Below are positions 36,333 through 44,837 of a stretch of DNA of 64,000 nt, one piece after another. Positions within the stretch are counted from its first letter, which is position 1; each line of letters begins with the position of its first letter. The DNA is taken from NCBI GenBank assembly GCA_964640385.1, contig CAZXFL010000003.1:1-64000 (forward strand), read 5' to 3'. Source of the DNA: JBBDIK01 sp964640385 (GTDB taxonomy: Bacteria > Actinomycetota > UBA4738 > JBBDHU01). The notes under the pieces were generated by a model. The model did no database searches, was not told the DNA's origin, and worked only from the letters and a program-made list of their open reading frames with translations. A program made the position numbers and the translations under genes.

Positions 36333-37499
36333 ATGGCGGCACCCGATCCGCTCGACTTCCTGGACCTGGACGCGCTGCTCTCGGACGAGGAGCGCCAGAT
36401 CCGCGACATGGTGCGCGACTTCGTCACCGCCGAGGTCCTGCCCGGCATCGAAGGCTGGTTCGACGCCGGCGAGTTCCCCCGCGACATGGTGCGCGAGTTC
36501 GGCAAGCTCGGGCTCCTGGGGATGCACCTGGAGGGCTACGGCTGCGCCGGGACCAACGCCGTCTCATACGGTCTCGCGTGCCTCGAACTGGAGGCCGGCG
36601 ACAGCGGGTTCCGCTCGTTCGTCTCGGTGCAAGGCTCCCTCTGCATGTTCCCCATCCACGCCTACGGCAGCGAGGAGCAGAAGCAGGAGTGGCTGCCGAA
36701 GATGGCGGCGGGGGAGGCGATCGGCTGCTTCGGGCTGACCGAGGCGGACGCCGGCAGCGATCCGAGCGGCATGCGTACCAACGCTCGGCGCGACGGCGAC
36801 GACTGGATCCTGAACGGTTCCAAGATGTGGATCACGAACGGCGGCATCGCCGACATCGCGATCGTGTGGGCGAACACCGACGATGGCATCCGCGGGTTCC
36901 TGGTTCCGAAGAGGGCGCCTGGGTTCACGACAAGCGACGTCGAACGCAAGCTCTCGCTCCGCGCATCCGTGACCTCCGAGCTGGTCTTCGACGACGTTCG
37001 GCTTCCCGCCGACGCCATGCTCCCCGGCGCCGACGGACTGCCCGGCGCCTTGTCGTGCCTCAACGAGGCGCGCTTCGGGATCATCTGGGGCGCGATGGGC
37101 GCCGCGCGCGCGTGTTTCGAGAGTGCGCTGGAGTACGCGAAGGCCCGCGTGCAGTTCGACAAGCCGATCGCGGCGTTCCAGATCACGCAGGAGAAGCTCG
37201 CGAACATGCTGGTCGAACTCGAGACGGGAACGCTGCTCGCGCTACACCTCGGCCGGATGAAGGACGAGGGGCGGATCCGTCACGAACACATCAGCCTCGG
37301 CAAACTCAACAACGTGCGCGAGGCGCTGGAGATCGCGCGGACCGCGCGGACGATCCTGGGCGCCAGCGGCATCACGCTCGAGTACCCCGTCATCCGGCAC
37401 ATGAACAACCTTGAGTCGGTGCTGACCTACGAGGGCACGTCCGAGATCCACACTCTGGTCCTCGGCCGCGCGATCACCGGGCTCAGTGCCTTCTCGTAG
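36333..37499 (+). CDS. Acyl-CoA dehydrogenase, glutaryl-CoA dehydrogenase-like
   Basis: 388 aa flavoenzyme. FAD/substrate segments GCFGLTEADAGSDPSGM and WITNGGIADIAIVWA; RKLSLRASVTSEL; C-terminal HMNNLESVLTYEGTSEIHTLVLG with the catalytic Glu in YEGTSE. The GYGCAGTNAVSYGL block and the tail are typical of glutaryl-CoA dehydrogenases (lysine/tryptophan/aromatic catabolism), which also decarboxylate. It stands alone rather than in a degradation cluster. Confidence 0.88.
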   Translation: MAAPDPLDFLDLDALLSDEERQIRDMVRDFVTAEVLPGIEGWFDAGEFPRDMVREFGKLGLLGMHLEGYGCAGTNAVSYGLACLELEAGDSGFRSFVSVQGSLCMFPIHAYGSEEQKQEWLPKMAAGEAIGCFGLTEADAGSDPSGMRTNARRDGDDWILNGSKMWITNGGIADIAIVWANTDDGIRGFLVPKRAPGFTTSDVERKLSLRASVTSELVFDDVRLPADAMLPGADGLPGALSCLNEARFGIIWGAMGAARACFESALEYAKARVQFDKPIAAFQITQEKLANMLVELETGTLLALHLGRMKDEGRIRHEHISLGKLNNVREALEIARTARTILGASGITLEYPVIRHMNNLESVLTYEGTSEIHTLVLGRAITGLSAFS

Positions 37500-37540
37500 C
37501 CAGCCTGTAGCCTTACCGGTCGCAGACCTCAGGAGGAGCC

Positions 37541-37729
37541 ATGAACCGAGAGCAGGAATGGATGTTGTTCGACAAATCGTGTGACATCACCGCGTCCGCG
37601 GTCCGTGGCGCGATGGGCGGCGAGAACAGCCAGCCGGCGTCCTACGTCGGTGACGTCTTCCGTGAGATCCACAAGGCGCTCAAGGAAACCGCGGCGGAAC
37701 TGCCGGAGACGAAGCAGGCCGGTTTCTAG
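37541..37729 (+). CDS. Small conserved-looking protein, unknown function
   Basis: 62 aa, helical, polar (EQEWMLFDKSCDITASAVRGAM, then SYVGDVFREIHKALKE). Perfect AGGAGG 5 nt before ATG and a TAGCCT hexamer upstream make it a credible gene despite its size. No family recognised. Its stop is 10 bp from the convergent CBS-protein stop. Confidence 0.65.
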   Translation: MNREQEWMLFDKSCDITASAVRGAMGGENSQPASYVGDVFREIHKALKETAAELPETKQAGF

Positions 37730-37739
37730 CCGGCGGGGT

Positions 37740-38111
37740 TCAGTCCTCCGCGTGGTGCGAGACGTCGCGGATGGAGATGATCCCTTTCAGGTCGCCGTCA
37801 TCGACCACCGGAAGGTGACGGAACCCGCTGGCGAGCATCATGTCCAGCGCGTCGTTCTCGGTCTGTGCGGTCGTGACCGTCTGAGGTTTCGAGGTCATCC
37901 ACTGCTCCACCGGGTGACCGGCCGCGTCGAAGTGCGCGGCAAGGGCCTTGACGATGTCGCGTTCCGTGAAGATCCCCGCGAGCTTGCCCTCCGAGGTGAC
38001 TAGTGCCGCCCCCACCTTGCGGGCACCCATCATCGTCGCCGCCTCGGCGACCGTGGTCCCCGGCTCGATCGTGAGCAGGTCGGTCGTCATGACCTCGCCA
38101 ACCGTCTTCAT
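37740..38111 (-). CDS. CBS-domain pair protein
   Basis: 123 aa made of two CBS motifs: VGEVMTTDLLTIEPGTTVAEAATMM ... GIFTERDIVKALAAH and VEQWMTSKPQTVTTAQTENDALDMML ... GIISIRDVSHH. Such stand-alone Bateman modules bind adenine nucleotides and act as regulatory sensors. Leaderless: TACTGT lies 7 nt before ATG. It diverges from mutY with only 25 bp between start codons. Confidence 0.9.
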   Translation of the reverse strand: MKTVGEVMTTDLLTIEPGTTVAEAATMMGARKVGAALVTSEGKLAGIFTERDIVKALAAHFDAAGHPVEQWMTSKPQTVTTAQTENDALDMMLASGFRHLPVVDDGDLKGIISIRDVSHHAED

Positions 38112-38118
38112 GTCCAGA

Positions 38119-38128
38119 ACAGTAACCT
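38119..38128. promoter_or_regulatory. Overlapping divergent -10 hexamers of the CBS gene and mutY
   Basis: Minus strand TACTGT (38124-38119) is 7 nt from the CBS start codon. Plus strand TAACCT (38123-38128) is 8 nt from the mutY start codon. The two hexamers share two base pairs, so polymerases cannot bind both at once. Confidence 0.4.
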
Positions 38129-38136
38129 GCCCGGCG

Positions 38137-39003
38137 ATGCCAGCGCGAGCCGCCCTGCTCAGGTGGTACGAACCGCGCCGCCGCGCCTACCCCTGGAGGG
38201 CCCGGTCGACGCCGTACCGGGTCCTGGTCAGCGAGATCATGCTCCAGCAGACCCAGGCCGCCCGCGTCGAACCGGTCTTCCGGGCGTTCGTGCGGCGCTG
38301 GCCGTCGGTGCGGGCCCTGGCCGGGGCGTCGCGCGCCGAGGTGGTCAAGGCCTGGTCCGGTCTCGGGTACAACCGGCGGGCGGTGGCGCTGCACCAGGCG
38401 GCACAGGCGATCGTCGCCGATCACGGTGGCCGGGTGCCCCATCCGGTGTCGTCGCTCCGTGGGCTTCCGGGAGTCGGTCCGTACACCGCTGCCGCGGTGA
38501 CGTCGATCGCTTTCGGCGAGCCGGTCCCGCTGGTGGATACGAACGTGCGCCGGGTGCTCGCCCGCGCCGAGCTGGGTGTGGATGCGGCCGATGTGTCGCT
38601 CGCCGATATCAACGAAGTCGCCGAACGCTGGCTCGACCGGGGTGATCCGGGCGCCTGGAACCAAGCGCTGATGGACCTGGGGCGTGAGGTCTGCAAGCCG
38701 CGCCCGCGATGTCCGGAGTGTCCCTTGGTGCGCGGGTGCCGGTTCTTCCGGGAGGGCGGGGTTCCGAAGCCGTCGCCGGACCGGCAGTCGGCGTTCGAAG
38801 GGTCGTTCCGGCAGGTTCGGGGAGCTGTCGTGCGCGCGTTGACCGCCGGACCCTCGACTCTCGGACGACTCGCGGACGACACTGGCTACCCGGCAGGCCG
38901 CGTCGCGGGGGCCGTGGCGGTCCTCGCCGAGGAGGGCCTCGTCCTCGCGGGGCCGGTTGCCCTCTCCGGCGGCCCCCGCGGCCGCGTCACACTGAAGCCG
39001 TAG
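38137..39003 (+). CDS. mutY: A/G-specific adenine glycosylase
   Basis: 288 aa base-excision-repair enzyme that removes adenine opposite 8-oxoguanine. SEIMLQQTQAARVEP near the N-terminus; helix-hairpin-helix LRGLPGVGPYTAAAV; catalytic Asp in PLVDTNVRRVLAR. Iron-sulfur ligands are spaced C-x5-C-x2-C-x5-C (CKPRPRCPECPLVRGC), one residue shorter than the C-x6-C-x2-C-x5-C of E. coli MutY. The C-terminal NUDIX-like domain is replaced by a short winged-helix-like tail. Confidence 0.9.
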   Translation: MPARAALLRWYEPRRRAYPWRARSTPYRVLVSEIMLQQTQAARVEPVFRAFVRRWPSVRALAGASRAEVVKAWSGLGYNRRAVALHQAAQAIVADHGGRVPHPVSSLRGLPGVGPYTAAAVTSIAFGEPVPLVDTNVRRVLARAELGVDAADVSLADINEVAERWLDRGDPGAWNQALMDLGREVCKPRPRCPECPLVRGCRFFREGGVPKPSPDRQSAFEGSFRQVRGAVVRALTAGPSTLGRLADDTGYPAGRVAGAVAVLAEEGLVLAGPVALSGGPRGRVTLKP

Positions 39004-39087
39004 TCGACCGCCCCCTCTGACCGTCCCGCGGGAACCTCCTGCCCTGCTGGCCCGTCGAACAGGTCAGTCGGCGAGAAGGAGGACGTC

Positions 39088-40053
39088 ATGAAGAAGGTTG
39101 CGCTGGGCGTAGTAGCCCTGCTCATCGTGTCAGGTGCCGTGGGGGCGCTCGTGATCGCGGGGCGCAGGGGCGTGCAGACGTCCTCGGGTGCGGCCGTGGC
39201 GGATGGTCCGTACGCGAGTCCGATGCCGGCCGCCTATCCGTCCGACGACATCGCGGCGCGTGACGCCCCGGCGTCGTTCGAACCCGAGTACGTCCAGAAA
39301 ACGGTTTCCGAGCAGGCCGCTGCGGGCACAACGTCCGGAGGCGGTGGTGTGTCCGGCGAGGTCGCAGCCCCGCCGTCCGTCCCGACGATCGGGCCTCGCG
39401 TCATCAAGACCGCCAACCTGACAGTTTCGGTCGACAAGGGCTCGTTCGGCGACCAGTTCGATCGCGCGTCCCTGATCGCGTCCAAGTACCACGGGTTCGT
39501 CGTGGACTCGCAGACCGAGGGGACCCAGGCGAAGGCCGGGAGCCTCGTCATCCGCGTTCCGTCGGCCAGCTTCGACCAGGCGATGTCCGAACTGCGTGGG
39601 CTCGGTGAGATCGAGCAGCAGTCCGTGAACGGCACCGACGTGACGGACCAGTTCGTCGACCTGGGTGCCCGGCTGCGCAGCTGGGAGGCCCAGCACCGCG
39701 TGCTGCTGCGTCTGATGGACCGCGCCAACTCGATCGAAGAGACGATGCGCGTGCAGAACGAGATCCAACGCGTGCAGTTCGAGATCGAGGCGATCAAGGG
39801 GCAGCTGCGGCTACTGCGCGACCAGACGTCGCTGGCGACGATCTCGCTGTCGATGCACGAGGCGGGCGTCGCGGCGCCACAAGGTGATCCGTCGAAGCCA
39901 AGTCTCGCGCAGGCATGGAACATGGCCGTTGCCGGGTTCCTCGGTGTCGTCTACGCGGTCATCGTCGGACTCGGCTACCTGATCCCGCTGGGCGCGATCG
40001 GGTTGGTCGTGTGGTTCGCGTACCGGCGGGTGAAGCCGAAGCTCGCCGGGTAG
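39088..40053 (+). CDS. DUF4349 domain membrane protein
   Basis: 321 aa. N-terminal helix (about 5-24), disordered Ala/Pro/Gly segment, then the DUF4349 core starting RVIKTANLTVSVDKG with SLVIRVPSASFDQAM, a central coiled coil (about 205-240) and a C-terminal helix (about 280-310). Family members are exported, membrane-anchored proteins of unknown function. AGGAGG upstream of ATG. Confidence 0.88.
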   Translation: MKKVALGVVALLIVSGAVGALVIAGRRGVQTSSGAAVADGPYASPMPAAYPSDDIAARDAPASFEPEYVQKTVSEQAAAGTTSGGGGVSGEVAAPPSVPTIGPRVIKTANLTVSVDKGSFGDQFDRASLIASKYHGFVVDSQTEGTQAKAGSLVIRVPSASFDQAMSELRGLGEIEQQSVNGTDVTDQFVDLGARLRSWEAQHRVLLRLMDRANSIEETMRVQNEIQRVQFEIEAIKGQLRLLRDQTSLATISLSMHEAGVAAPQGDPSKPSLAQAWNMAVAGFLGVVYAVIVGLGYLIPLGAIGLVVWFAYRRVKPKLAG

Positions 40054-40110
40054 CCCTCCCGCCACGTTCGCGCCGAGCGCGCCCGTCGACCGTGGCCGCC
40101 GCCGTCACCT

Positions 40111-40130
40111 TGAAATGATAATCATTATCA
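40111..40130 (+). promoter_or_regulatory. Fur/Zur box of the zinc uptake operon
   Basis: The perfect palindrome TGATAATCATTATCA (40116-40130, 7-1-7) is the classic Fur-family operator, extended by TGAAA on the left. It lies just upstream of the -10 hexamer of znuA, so bound repressor would block polymerase. It stands out as AT-rich in a GC-rich region. The cognate regulator is very likely encoded by the last gene of the same operon. Confidence 0.85.
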
Positions 40131-40132
40131 AC

Positions 40133-40138
40133 TAGGGT
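40133..40138 (+). promoter_or_regulatory. -10 hexamer (TAGGGT) of the zinc operon
   Basis: TAGGGT followed by 7 nt and GTG 40146, immediately 3' of the Zur box; suggests a leaderless znuA mRNA. Confidence 0.45.
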
Positions 40139-40145
40139 GAGACGT

Positions 40146-41009
40146 GTGGCTGCCCGTCTGGCGTTCGTGCTCGCGCTCCTCCTCGCCGTGCTTGCGCCTG
40201 CCTGTTCGAGCGGTTCCGGTGGAGGCAGCCGGGTCCGGGTCGTCGGCTCGATCTATCCGCTGGCCTGGTTGTCCGAGCAGGTCGGAGGCGATCAGGTGGA
40301 GGTGACGGACCTGACTCCGCCCGGCGTCGAGGCGCACGACGTCGCCCTCACCGCAGGCCAACGCGCTGATCTACAGACCGCCGACATCGTCGTGCTGCTG
40401 GACGAACCTGGGTTCCAGCCGGACGTTGACGCGTCGGTCGAAGAGGCCCAGGGCGAAGTTCTCCGGTTGCCGCCCACCTCGTCGGTCTCGCTCGAGGACC
40501 CGCACGTGTGGCTCGACCCGGCACTCCTGTCCGCCTCGGTGACGCCGCTCGCCGATGCCCTGGTTGCCGTCGACCCCGGCGCCGAGCGGGACCTGCGACG
40601 CCGCGCCGACACAACCGGCTCGGCCTTGGACGAGTTGTGGCTGGCCTTCGAAGACGGACTGAACGACTGTCGTTATCGTTCGTTCGTTACCACCCATGAA
40701 GCGTTCGGGTACCTCGCCGCCGCGTTCCGGTTGCGTCAGGTCGGTCTGGAGGGGCTTTCCCCGGAGAGCGAGCCGACGGCCGAACGCATCCAGAACGCCG
40801 CCGATGCCATCGAGTCGGGTGAGGCCGCCCCCGCGATCTTCTACGAGGACACGGATGCCGGGCGGCGGATCGGCGAGAGCGTCGCGGCAGACGTCGGTGT
40901 GCCGGCAACGCCACTGTCGACGCTCGAATCGGCGCCGGCGACGGGCGACTACCTCAGCGTGATGCGCGAGAACCTCGCCGCGCTGCGAGAGGGGTTGCAA
41001 TGCCGATGA
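40146..41009 (+). CDS. znuA: Zinc (metal) ABC transporter substrate-binding lipoprotein
   Basis: 287 aa cluster 9 (ZnuA/TroA family) binding protein. Lipobox LAPAC near residue 20. Metal ligands are suggested by VEAHDVALT (His), DPHVWLDP (His), VTTHEAFGYLA (His) and FYEDTD (acidic). The His-rich loop common in ZnuA is absent. GTG 40146 is preferred to GTG 40137 because the latter lies inside the -10 hexamer. Overlaps the ATPase gene by 10 bp. Zinc is inferred from the Zur-type control; manganese remains possible. Confidence 0.88.
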   Translation: MAARLAFVLALLLAVLAPACSSGSGGGSRVRVVGSIYPLAWLSEQVGGDQVEVTDLTPPGVEAHDVALTAGQRADLQTADIVVLLDEPGFQPDVDASVEEAQGEVLRLPPTSSVSLEDPHVWLDPALLSASVTPLADALVAVDPGAERDLRRRADTTGSALDELWLAFEDGLNDCRYRSFVTTHEAFGYLAAAFRLRQVGLEGLSPESEPTAERIQNAADAIESGEAAPAIFYEDTDAGRRIGESVAADVGVPATPLSTLESAPATGDYLSVMRENLAALREGLQCR

Positions 41010-41719
41010 CGCCGACGGTTGAGCTGCGCGACGTCCGGTTCTCTTTCGGCGCGACGCCGATCCTGGACGACATCGACCTCGAACTGGAGGCCGGGTCGTT
41101 CTCGGTGCTTGCGGGTGCCAACGGCAGCGGCAAGTCGACCTTCCTGAAGTTGTGTGTCGGACTGCTGGAGCCGGACGCGGGGACCGTGAACGTCTTGGGG
41201 GGACCGCCGTCCGACGCGACCGTCCGGCGCCGGATCGGCTACGCGCCGCAGGGCCTGCGGATGGCGACGTCGCTGCCGGTCTCGGTCACCGAGGTGGTGG
41301 CGGCGGGACTCGCACCGGCCAAGACGGCGTTCCGGCGGATGACCCGCAAGGACTGGAGCGAGGTCAACGAGGCGATCGACTCGGTCGGGCTCGGCGGCCT
41401 ATCTCAGGAGTGTCTGTTCGAACTCTCGGGCGGCCAGCAGCAGCGCGCGATCCTGGCGCGGGCGTTGGTCGGTGAGCCGGAGCTACTGCTCCTGGACGAA
41501 CCGACCACCGGCATCGACCAACGGTTCCGTCCGGCGCTGGCTGAGGAGTTGCGCCGCCGCGCGGATGGAGGGTCGACCGTCATCACCGTGTCGCACGACC
41601 CCGACGACTTCCATCGCGTGTGCGACCGGATCCTGGTCCTGATCGACGGGAAGATGCGTCAGGTGACCCACGAGGAGTTCCATACGCACCTGGACCTCGC
41701 GGGAGGGACGGGTAGATGA
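41000..41719 (+). CDS. znuC: Zinc (metal) ABC transporter ATP-binding protein
   Basis: 239 aa ATPase: Walker A GANGSGKST (about 36-44), signature LSGGQQQRA, Walker B LLLLDEPTTGID, switch His in VSHDPDDF. Supplies energy for ZnuB. Both ends overlap neighbours, the tail by ATGA. Confidence 0.92.
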   Translation: MPMTPTVELRDVRFSFGATPILDDIDLELEAGSFSVLAGANGSGKSTFLKLCVGLLEPDAGTVNVLGGPPSDATVRRRIGYAPQGLRMATSLPVSVTEVVAAGLAPAKTAFRRMTRKDWSEVNEAIDSVGLGGLSQECLFELSGGQQQRAILARALVGEPELLLLDEPTTGIDQRFRPALAEELRRRADGGSTVITVSHDPDDFHRVCDRILVLIDGKMRQVTHEEFHTHLDLAGGTGR

Positions 41720-42561
41720 GCCGGCTGTTCGTCGAGTTCGCGATCCGCGCGTACATCGCCGCGGCGGTGGTCGGGATCACAGCGCCGGTCCTCGGCTGCT
41801 TCCTCGTGCAGCGCGGGCTCTCGCTCGTGGGCGACGGGATGGGGCACCTCGCGTTCGCGGGCGTCGCGCTCGGGGTGCTGATCGGGTTCGGAACGTCGGT
41901 GCTCAGTGTCCAAGCGATCCTGGGCGCGTTGATCCTGATGCTGATCGGCGGCGTGGCCTTGGTCGCGCTGCGAGCTCGTGGCCGGCTGGCGGGCGACGTC
42001 TCGCTCGCGCTGGTCTTCTACTTCGGTATCGCCTTCGGCTCGGTGGCGCTGTCGGCTGCCGGGAAGTTCAACGCGTCGGCGATCGGCATCCTGTTCGGAT
42101 CGATCTTCACGACGACGTGGGCCGAGGTGTGGCTGATCGCCGGACTCTGCGCGGTCGTGATCGCGGTCGTGGGCGTCTTCTACGAGCAGTTCCTGGCGGT
42201 GGCGCTGGACGAGGAGATGGCGCGGGCTTCGGGCCTTCCCGTCGACCGGCTGAACATCCTGCAGATCGTGCTGGTGGCGCTGCTGGTGGCGGCCGGGATG
42301 CGGGTCGTCGGGTTGCTGCTGATCGCCGCGCTGTTCGTGATCCCGGTGGCGGCGGGGTCGCGGCTGGCCCACTCGTTCCGTGGGGCGATGGTGTGGGCGG
42401 TCGCCTCCGGGATCGTCTCCACGCTCGCGGGTTTGGTCATCGCGCTCGGGCAGGGGACCCTGGCTCCCGGCGGAACGATCGTGCTGACGGCGCTCGCGGT
42501 GTTCGTCGTGGCTGCGCTGGTGGGTCGCCGCGTCGCCCGGCATCACGTGAGGTCTGGATGA
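41716..42561 (+). CDS. znuB: Zinc (metal) ABC transporter permease
   Basis: 281 aa, about eight helices, ABC-3 family (GCFLVQRGLSLVGDGMGHLAFAG near the N-terminus; GLLLIAALFVIPVAAG towards the end). ATG overlaps znuC by 4 bp and its end overlaps zur by 4 bp. Confidence 0.92.
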   Translation: MSRLFVEFAIRAYIAAAVVGITAPVLGCFLVQRGLSLVGDGMGHLAFAGVALGVLIGFGTSVLSVQAILGALILMLIGGVALVALRARGRLAGDVSLALVFYFGIAFGSVALSAAGKFNASAIGILFGSIFTTTWAEVWLIAGLCAVVIAVVGVFYEQFLAVALDEEMARASGLPVDRLNILQIVLVALLVAAGMRVVGLLLIAALFVIPVAAGSRLAHSFRGAMVWAVASGIVSTLAGLVIALGQGTLAPGGTIVLTALAVFVVAALVGRRVARHHVRSG

Positions 42562-42986
42562 GCGCCGCCACCGACGTCGGGCCCATGCTGCAGCAAGCGG
42601 AGCTGCGTCCCACGCGCCAGCGCATGGCGATCTTGGAAGCGCTGGGACGGAGCGCGCGGCCGGTCACCGCGCAGGCGCTGCACGCGCAACTCAACCGCGG
42701 CGGGCGGAGCGACGCCGGACCCGGACTCGCGACCATCTACCGGACACTGCAGGCGCTTGCGGACGCGGGATTGGCCCGAACGTTCCCCGCAGGGGAAGGT
42801 GAGCTCTCCTACAAACTGTGCGCGCCCGAGCACCACCACCACCTGATCTGCGAGCGGTGCGGCCGCGTCGAGGAGATCCCGTCGTGCGAGATGGAGGGAT
42901 GGGCGTCCAAGATAGCGCGTAAGCGCGGGTTCCGCGTCACCTCGCACCAGGCCGATATCTACGGCCGCTGCGGACGGTGTGGGTAG
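42558..42986 (+). CDS. zur: Fur-family metalloregulator, probably Zur
   Basis: 142 aa. Winged-helix opening LRPTRQRMAILEAL and DNA-recognition region GLATIYRTLQALADAG. Sensory site CAPEHHHHLICERCGRVEEI and a C-terminal C-x2-C (GRCGRCG) forming the structural zinc site with the first C-x2-C. Placement at the end of the uptake operon and the Fur-type box in front of it indicate autoregulated zinc repression. Fur (iron) is less likely given the transporter type. Confidence 0.88.
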   Translation: MSAATDVGPMLQQAELRPTRQRMAILEALGRSARPVTAQALHAQLNRGGRSDAGPGLATIYRTLQALADAGLARTFPAGEGELSYKLCAPEHHHHLICERCGRVEEIPSCEMEGWASKIARKRGFRVTSHQADIYGRCGRCG

Positions 42987-43114
42987 GGATGGGAATGCCC
43001 TTCGCCGACGACCGCCGAGGCGCCGGATCGCGCCCGGCTGGTATCTTGCCTTGCCGAACCGCCCTGCCTGCTGTTGGCTGGGTGACGGTTAGCCGACCCT
43101 CCCCGAGGTAGTCC

Positions 43115-44830
43115 ATGAGGATGCGTGTATCGATGCGCCGTGCCGCGATCGCGGCCGGACTCCTCGTCGCCGTGATGGGGCTACCATCGACCTCTTCGGC
43201 GGCCGAGAAGGAGATCGCGAAAGCCGCCTGCGGCAACGTTCCGAAGATCCAGCTGATCCGGACCCTCCGTGGGTTCCGGATGGATCACAGCGGCGACATC
43301 CAGCTCTTCACGCGCGAGCCCGACTATGTCGGCTCGGGCCTGCCCCACATCGCGCCGTTCGACTACATCCAGGAAGTCCCGATGCTCTGGTACGGCCCTG
43401 GGTACATCAAGGCACAGGGGGCGGTGAAGCGTCCGGTCTTGACGCCCGACATCGCGCCGACCGAGGCGGCGCTCCTGAACTTCGCCGGATTCCGGTCACC
43501 CGACGGCAAGGTGATGGGCGAGGCGCTCGAGCCTGCCGCCCAGCGCAAGGAGCCGCCGCGCCTGATCGTGACCTACGTGTGGGACGCGAGCGGCGACGTC
43601 GTCCTGGACCGGTGGAAGAAGAACCACCCGTACCTCGACAGCTTGATCCCGGAGGGCACCTGGTACGAGAACGCGACAATCGCTTCCTCACCAGCGAGCA
43701 CCGCGCAGATCCACGCGGAGATGGGCACCGGTGCCTTCCCGAGGAACCACGCGGTGATCGGCCACCACTACCGGATGGGCTCGACGCACGCTGCCCCGTG
43801 GAAGGGCGTGCCGACCATGCCGATCCTGCCGACGCTGGCCGACCTGTACGACCTTGCGAACGACAACGAGCCCAAGATCGCGCTCTCGGGCACCGTCGCG
43901 ATCCATATGGGGATGGAGAGCCACGGCGGTTTGTGGGGTGGCGGCGACAAGGACATCGCGGTGCTGCGCGAAGCCGACGCGGCTGTCTTCGAGGCGGGCC
44001 AGAAGGAGACCCTCGGTGCTGAGGGCGTCGAGTGGAAGCTCACCCCGGCTCTGGAGCCGTACTTCACGTTCCCGTCGTATGCGAACGAGCTGGGTGGAAT
44101 CGACGATTACTTCAAGGAAACGGACATGCTCGACGGCAAGCAGGACGGGACGTGGCGCGGCCACGAGCTGTCCCTGGATGACAAGGAGACCCTCGGCGGG
44201 TTCGAGACGCCCGCGCGCGTCGGCTACCAGTTCCGGCTGGTCGAGGAGATGATCAAGCGCGAGGACCTCGGCCAGGACGACGTCCCCGACATGCTGATGA
44301 TCAACAACAAGCTGATCGACTCGATGGCGCACCTGTGGCGCGGGCTGGACGGCATCGAGATGGGCGACTCGGTCAAGATGCAGGACCGCTACCTCGAGAA
44401 GTTCGTGAACCTGCTCAACCAGGAGGTCGGGGAGGGCAAGTGGGCGATGGTCCTGACGGCCGACCACGGCGCGACGCCGTTCCCGAAGGCCTCCGGCGCA
44501 TTCGTGATCTCGCCGGGGAAGGTGGGAAACCTCATCACCGCGGAGTTCGACACCGACGGCGACGACCAGCCGATCATCGGCGGGGCGGGTGCGGACATCG
44601 GCGGGGTCGGCGGTTTCGTGCAGCCCACCCAGATCTTCCTGGACCACCAGGAGCTGGCCGACAACAAGGTTTCGATCGAGCAGGTGGCTAAGTTCGTGAT
44701 GGACATCCCCAAGTCCCAGGTCAACGAGAACGCCCCGCCGACCGGAGCGGAGGCCGATGAGCCCGCGTTCGCGGCTGCCGTTCCGGCCGATATGCTTGCC
44801 GGGCTTCCCTGCGTGAAGGGCGACGGGTAG
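43115..44830 (+). CDS. Secreted alkaline-phosphatase-superfamily protein
   Basis: 571 aa with a Sec signal peptide (to about residue 29, SSAAEKE). Superfamily features: IASSPASTAQIHAEMGTGAFPRNHAVIGHHY, a type I phosphodiesterase/nucleotide pyrophosphatase-like block, and the metal site VLTADHGATPFPK (His and Asp). The INNKLIDSMAHLWRG segment probably supplies further ligands. The substrate is unknown. A TATCTT hexamer at 43042-43047 could be the -10. It is followed after 7 bp by the large fused membrane protein, so the two are probably co-expressed. Confidence 0.8.
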   Translation: MRMRVSMRRAAIAAGLLVAVMGLPSTSSAAEKEIAKAACGNVPKIQLIRTLRGFRMDHSGDIQLFTREPDYVGSGLPHIAPFDYIQEVPMLWYGPGYIKAQGAVKRPVLTPDIAPTEAALLNFAGFRSPDGKVMGEALEPAAQRKEPPRLIVTYVWDASGDVVLDRWKKNHPYLDSLIPEGTWYENATIASSPASTAQIHAEMGTGAFPRNHAVIGHHYRMGSTHAAPWKGVPTMPILPTLADLYDLANDNEPKIALSGTVAIHMGMESHGGLWGGGDKDIAVLREADAAVFEAGQKETLGAEGVEWKLTPALEPYFTFPSYANELGGIDDYFKETDMLDGKQDGTWRGHELSLDDKETLGGFETPARVGYQFRLVEEMIKREDLGQDDVPDMLMINNKLIDSMAHLWRGLDGIEMGDSVKMQDRYLEKFVNLLNQEVGEGKWAMVLTADHGATPFPKASGAFVISPGKVGNLITAEFDTDGDDQPIIGGAGADIGGVGGFVQPTQIFLDHQELADNKVSIEQVAKFVMDIPKSQVNENAPPTGAEADEPAFAAAVPADMLAGLPCVKGDG

Positions 44831-44837
44831 CCAGGGC

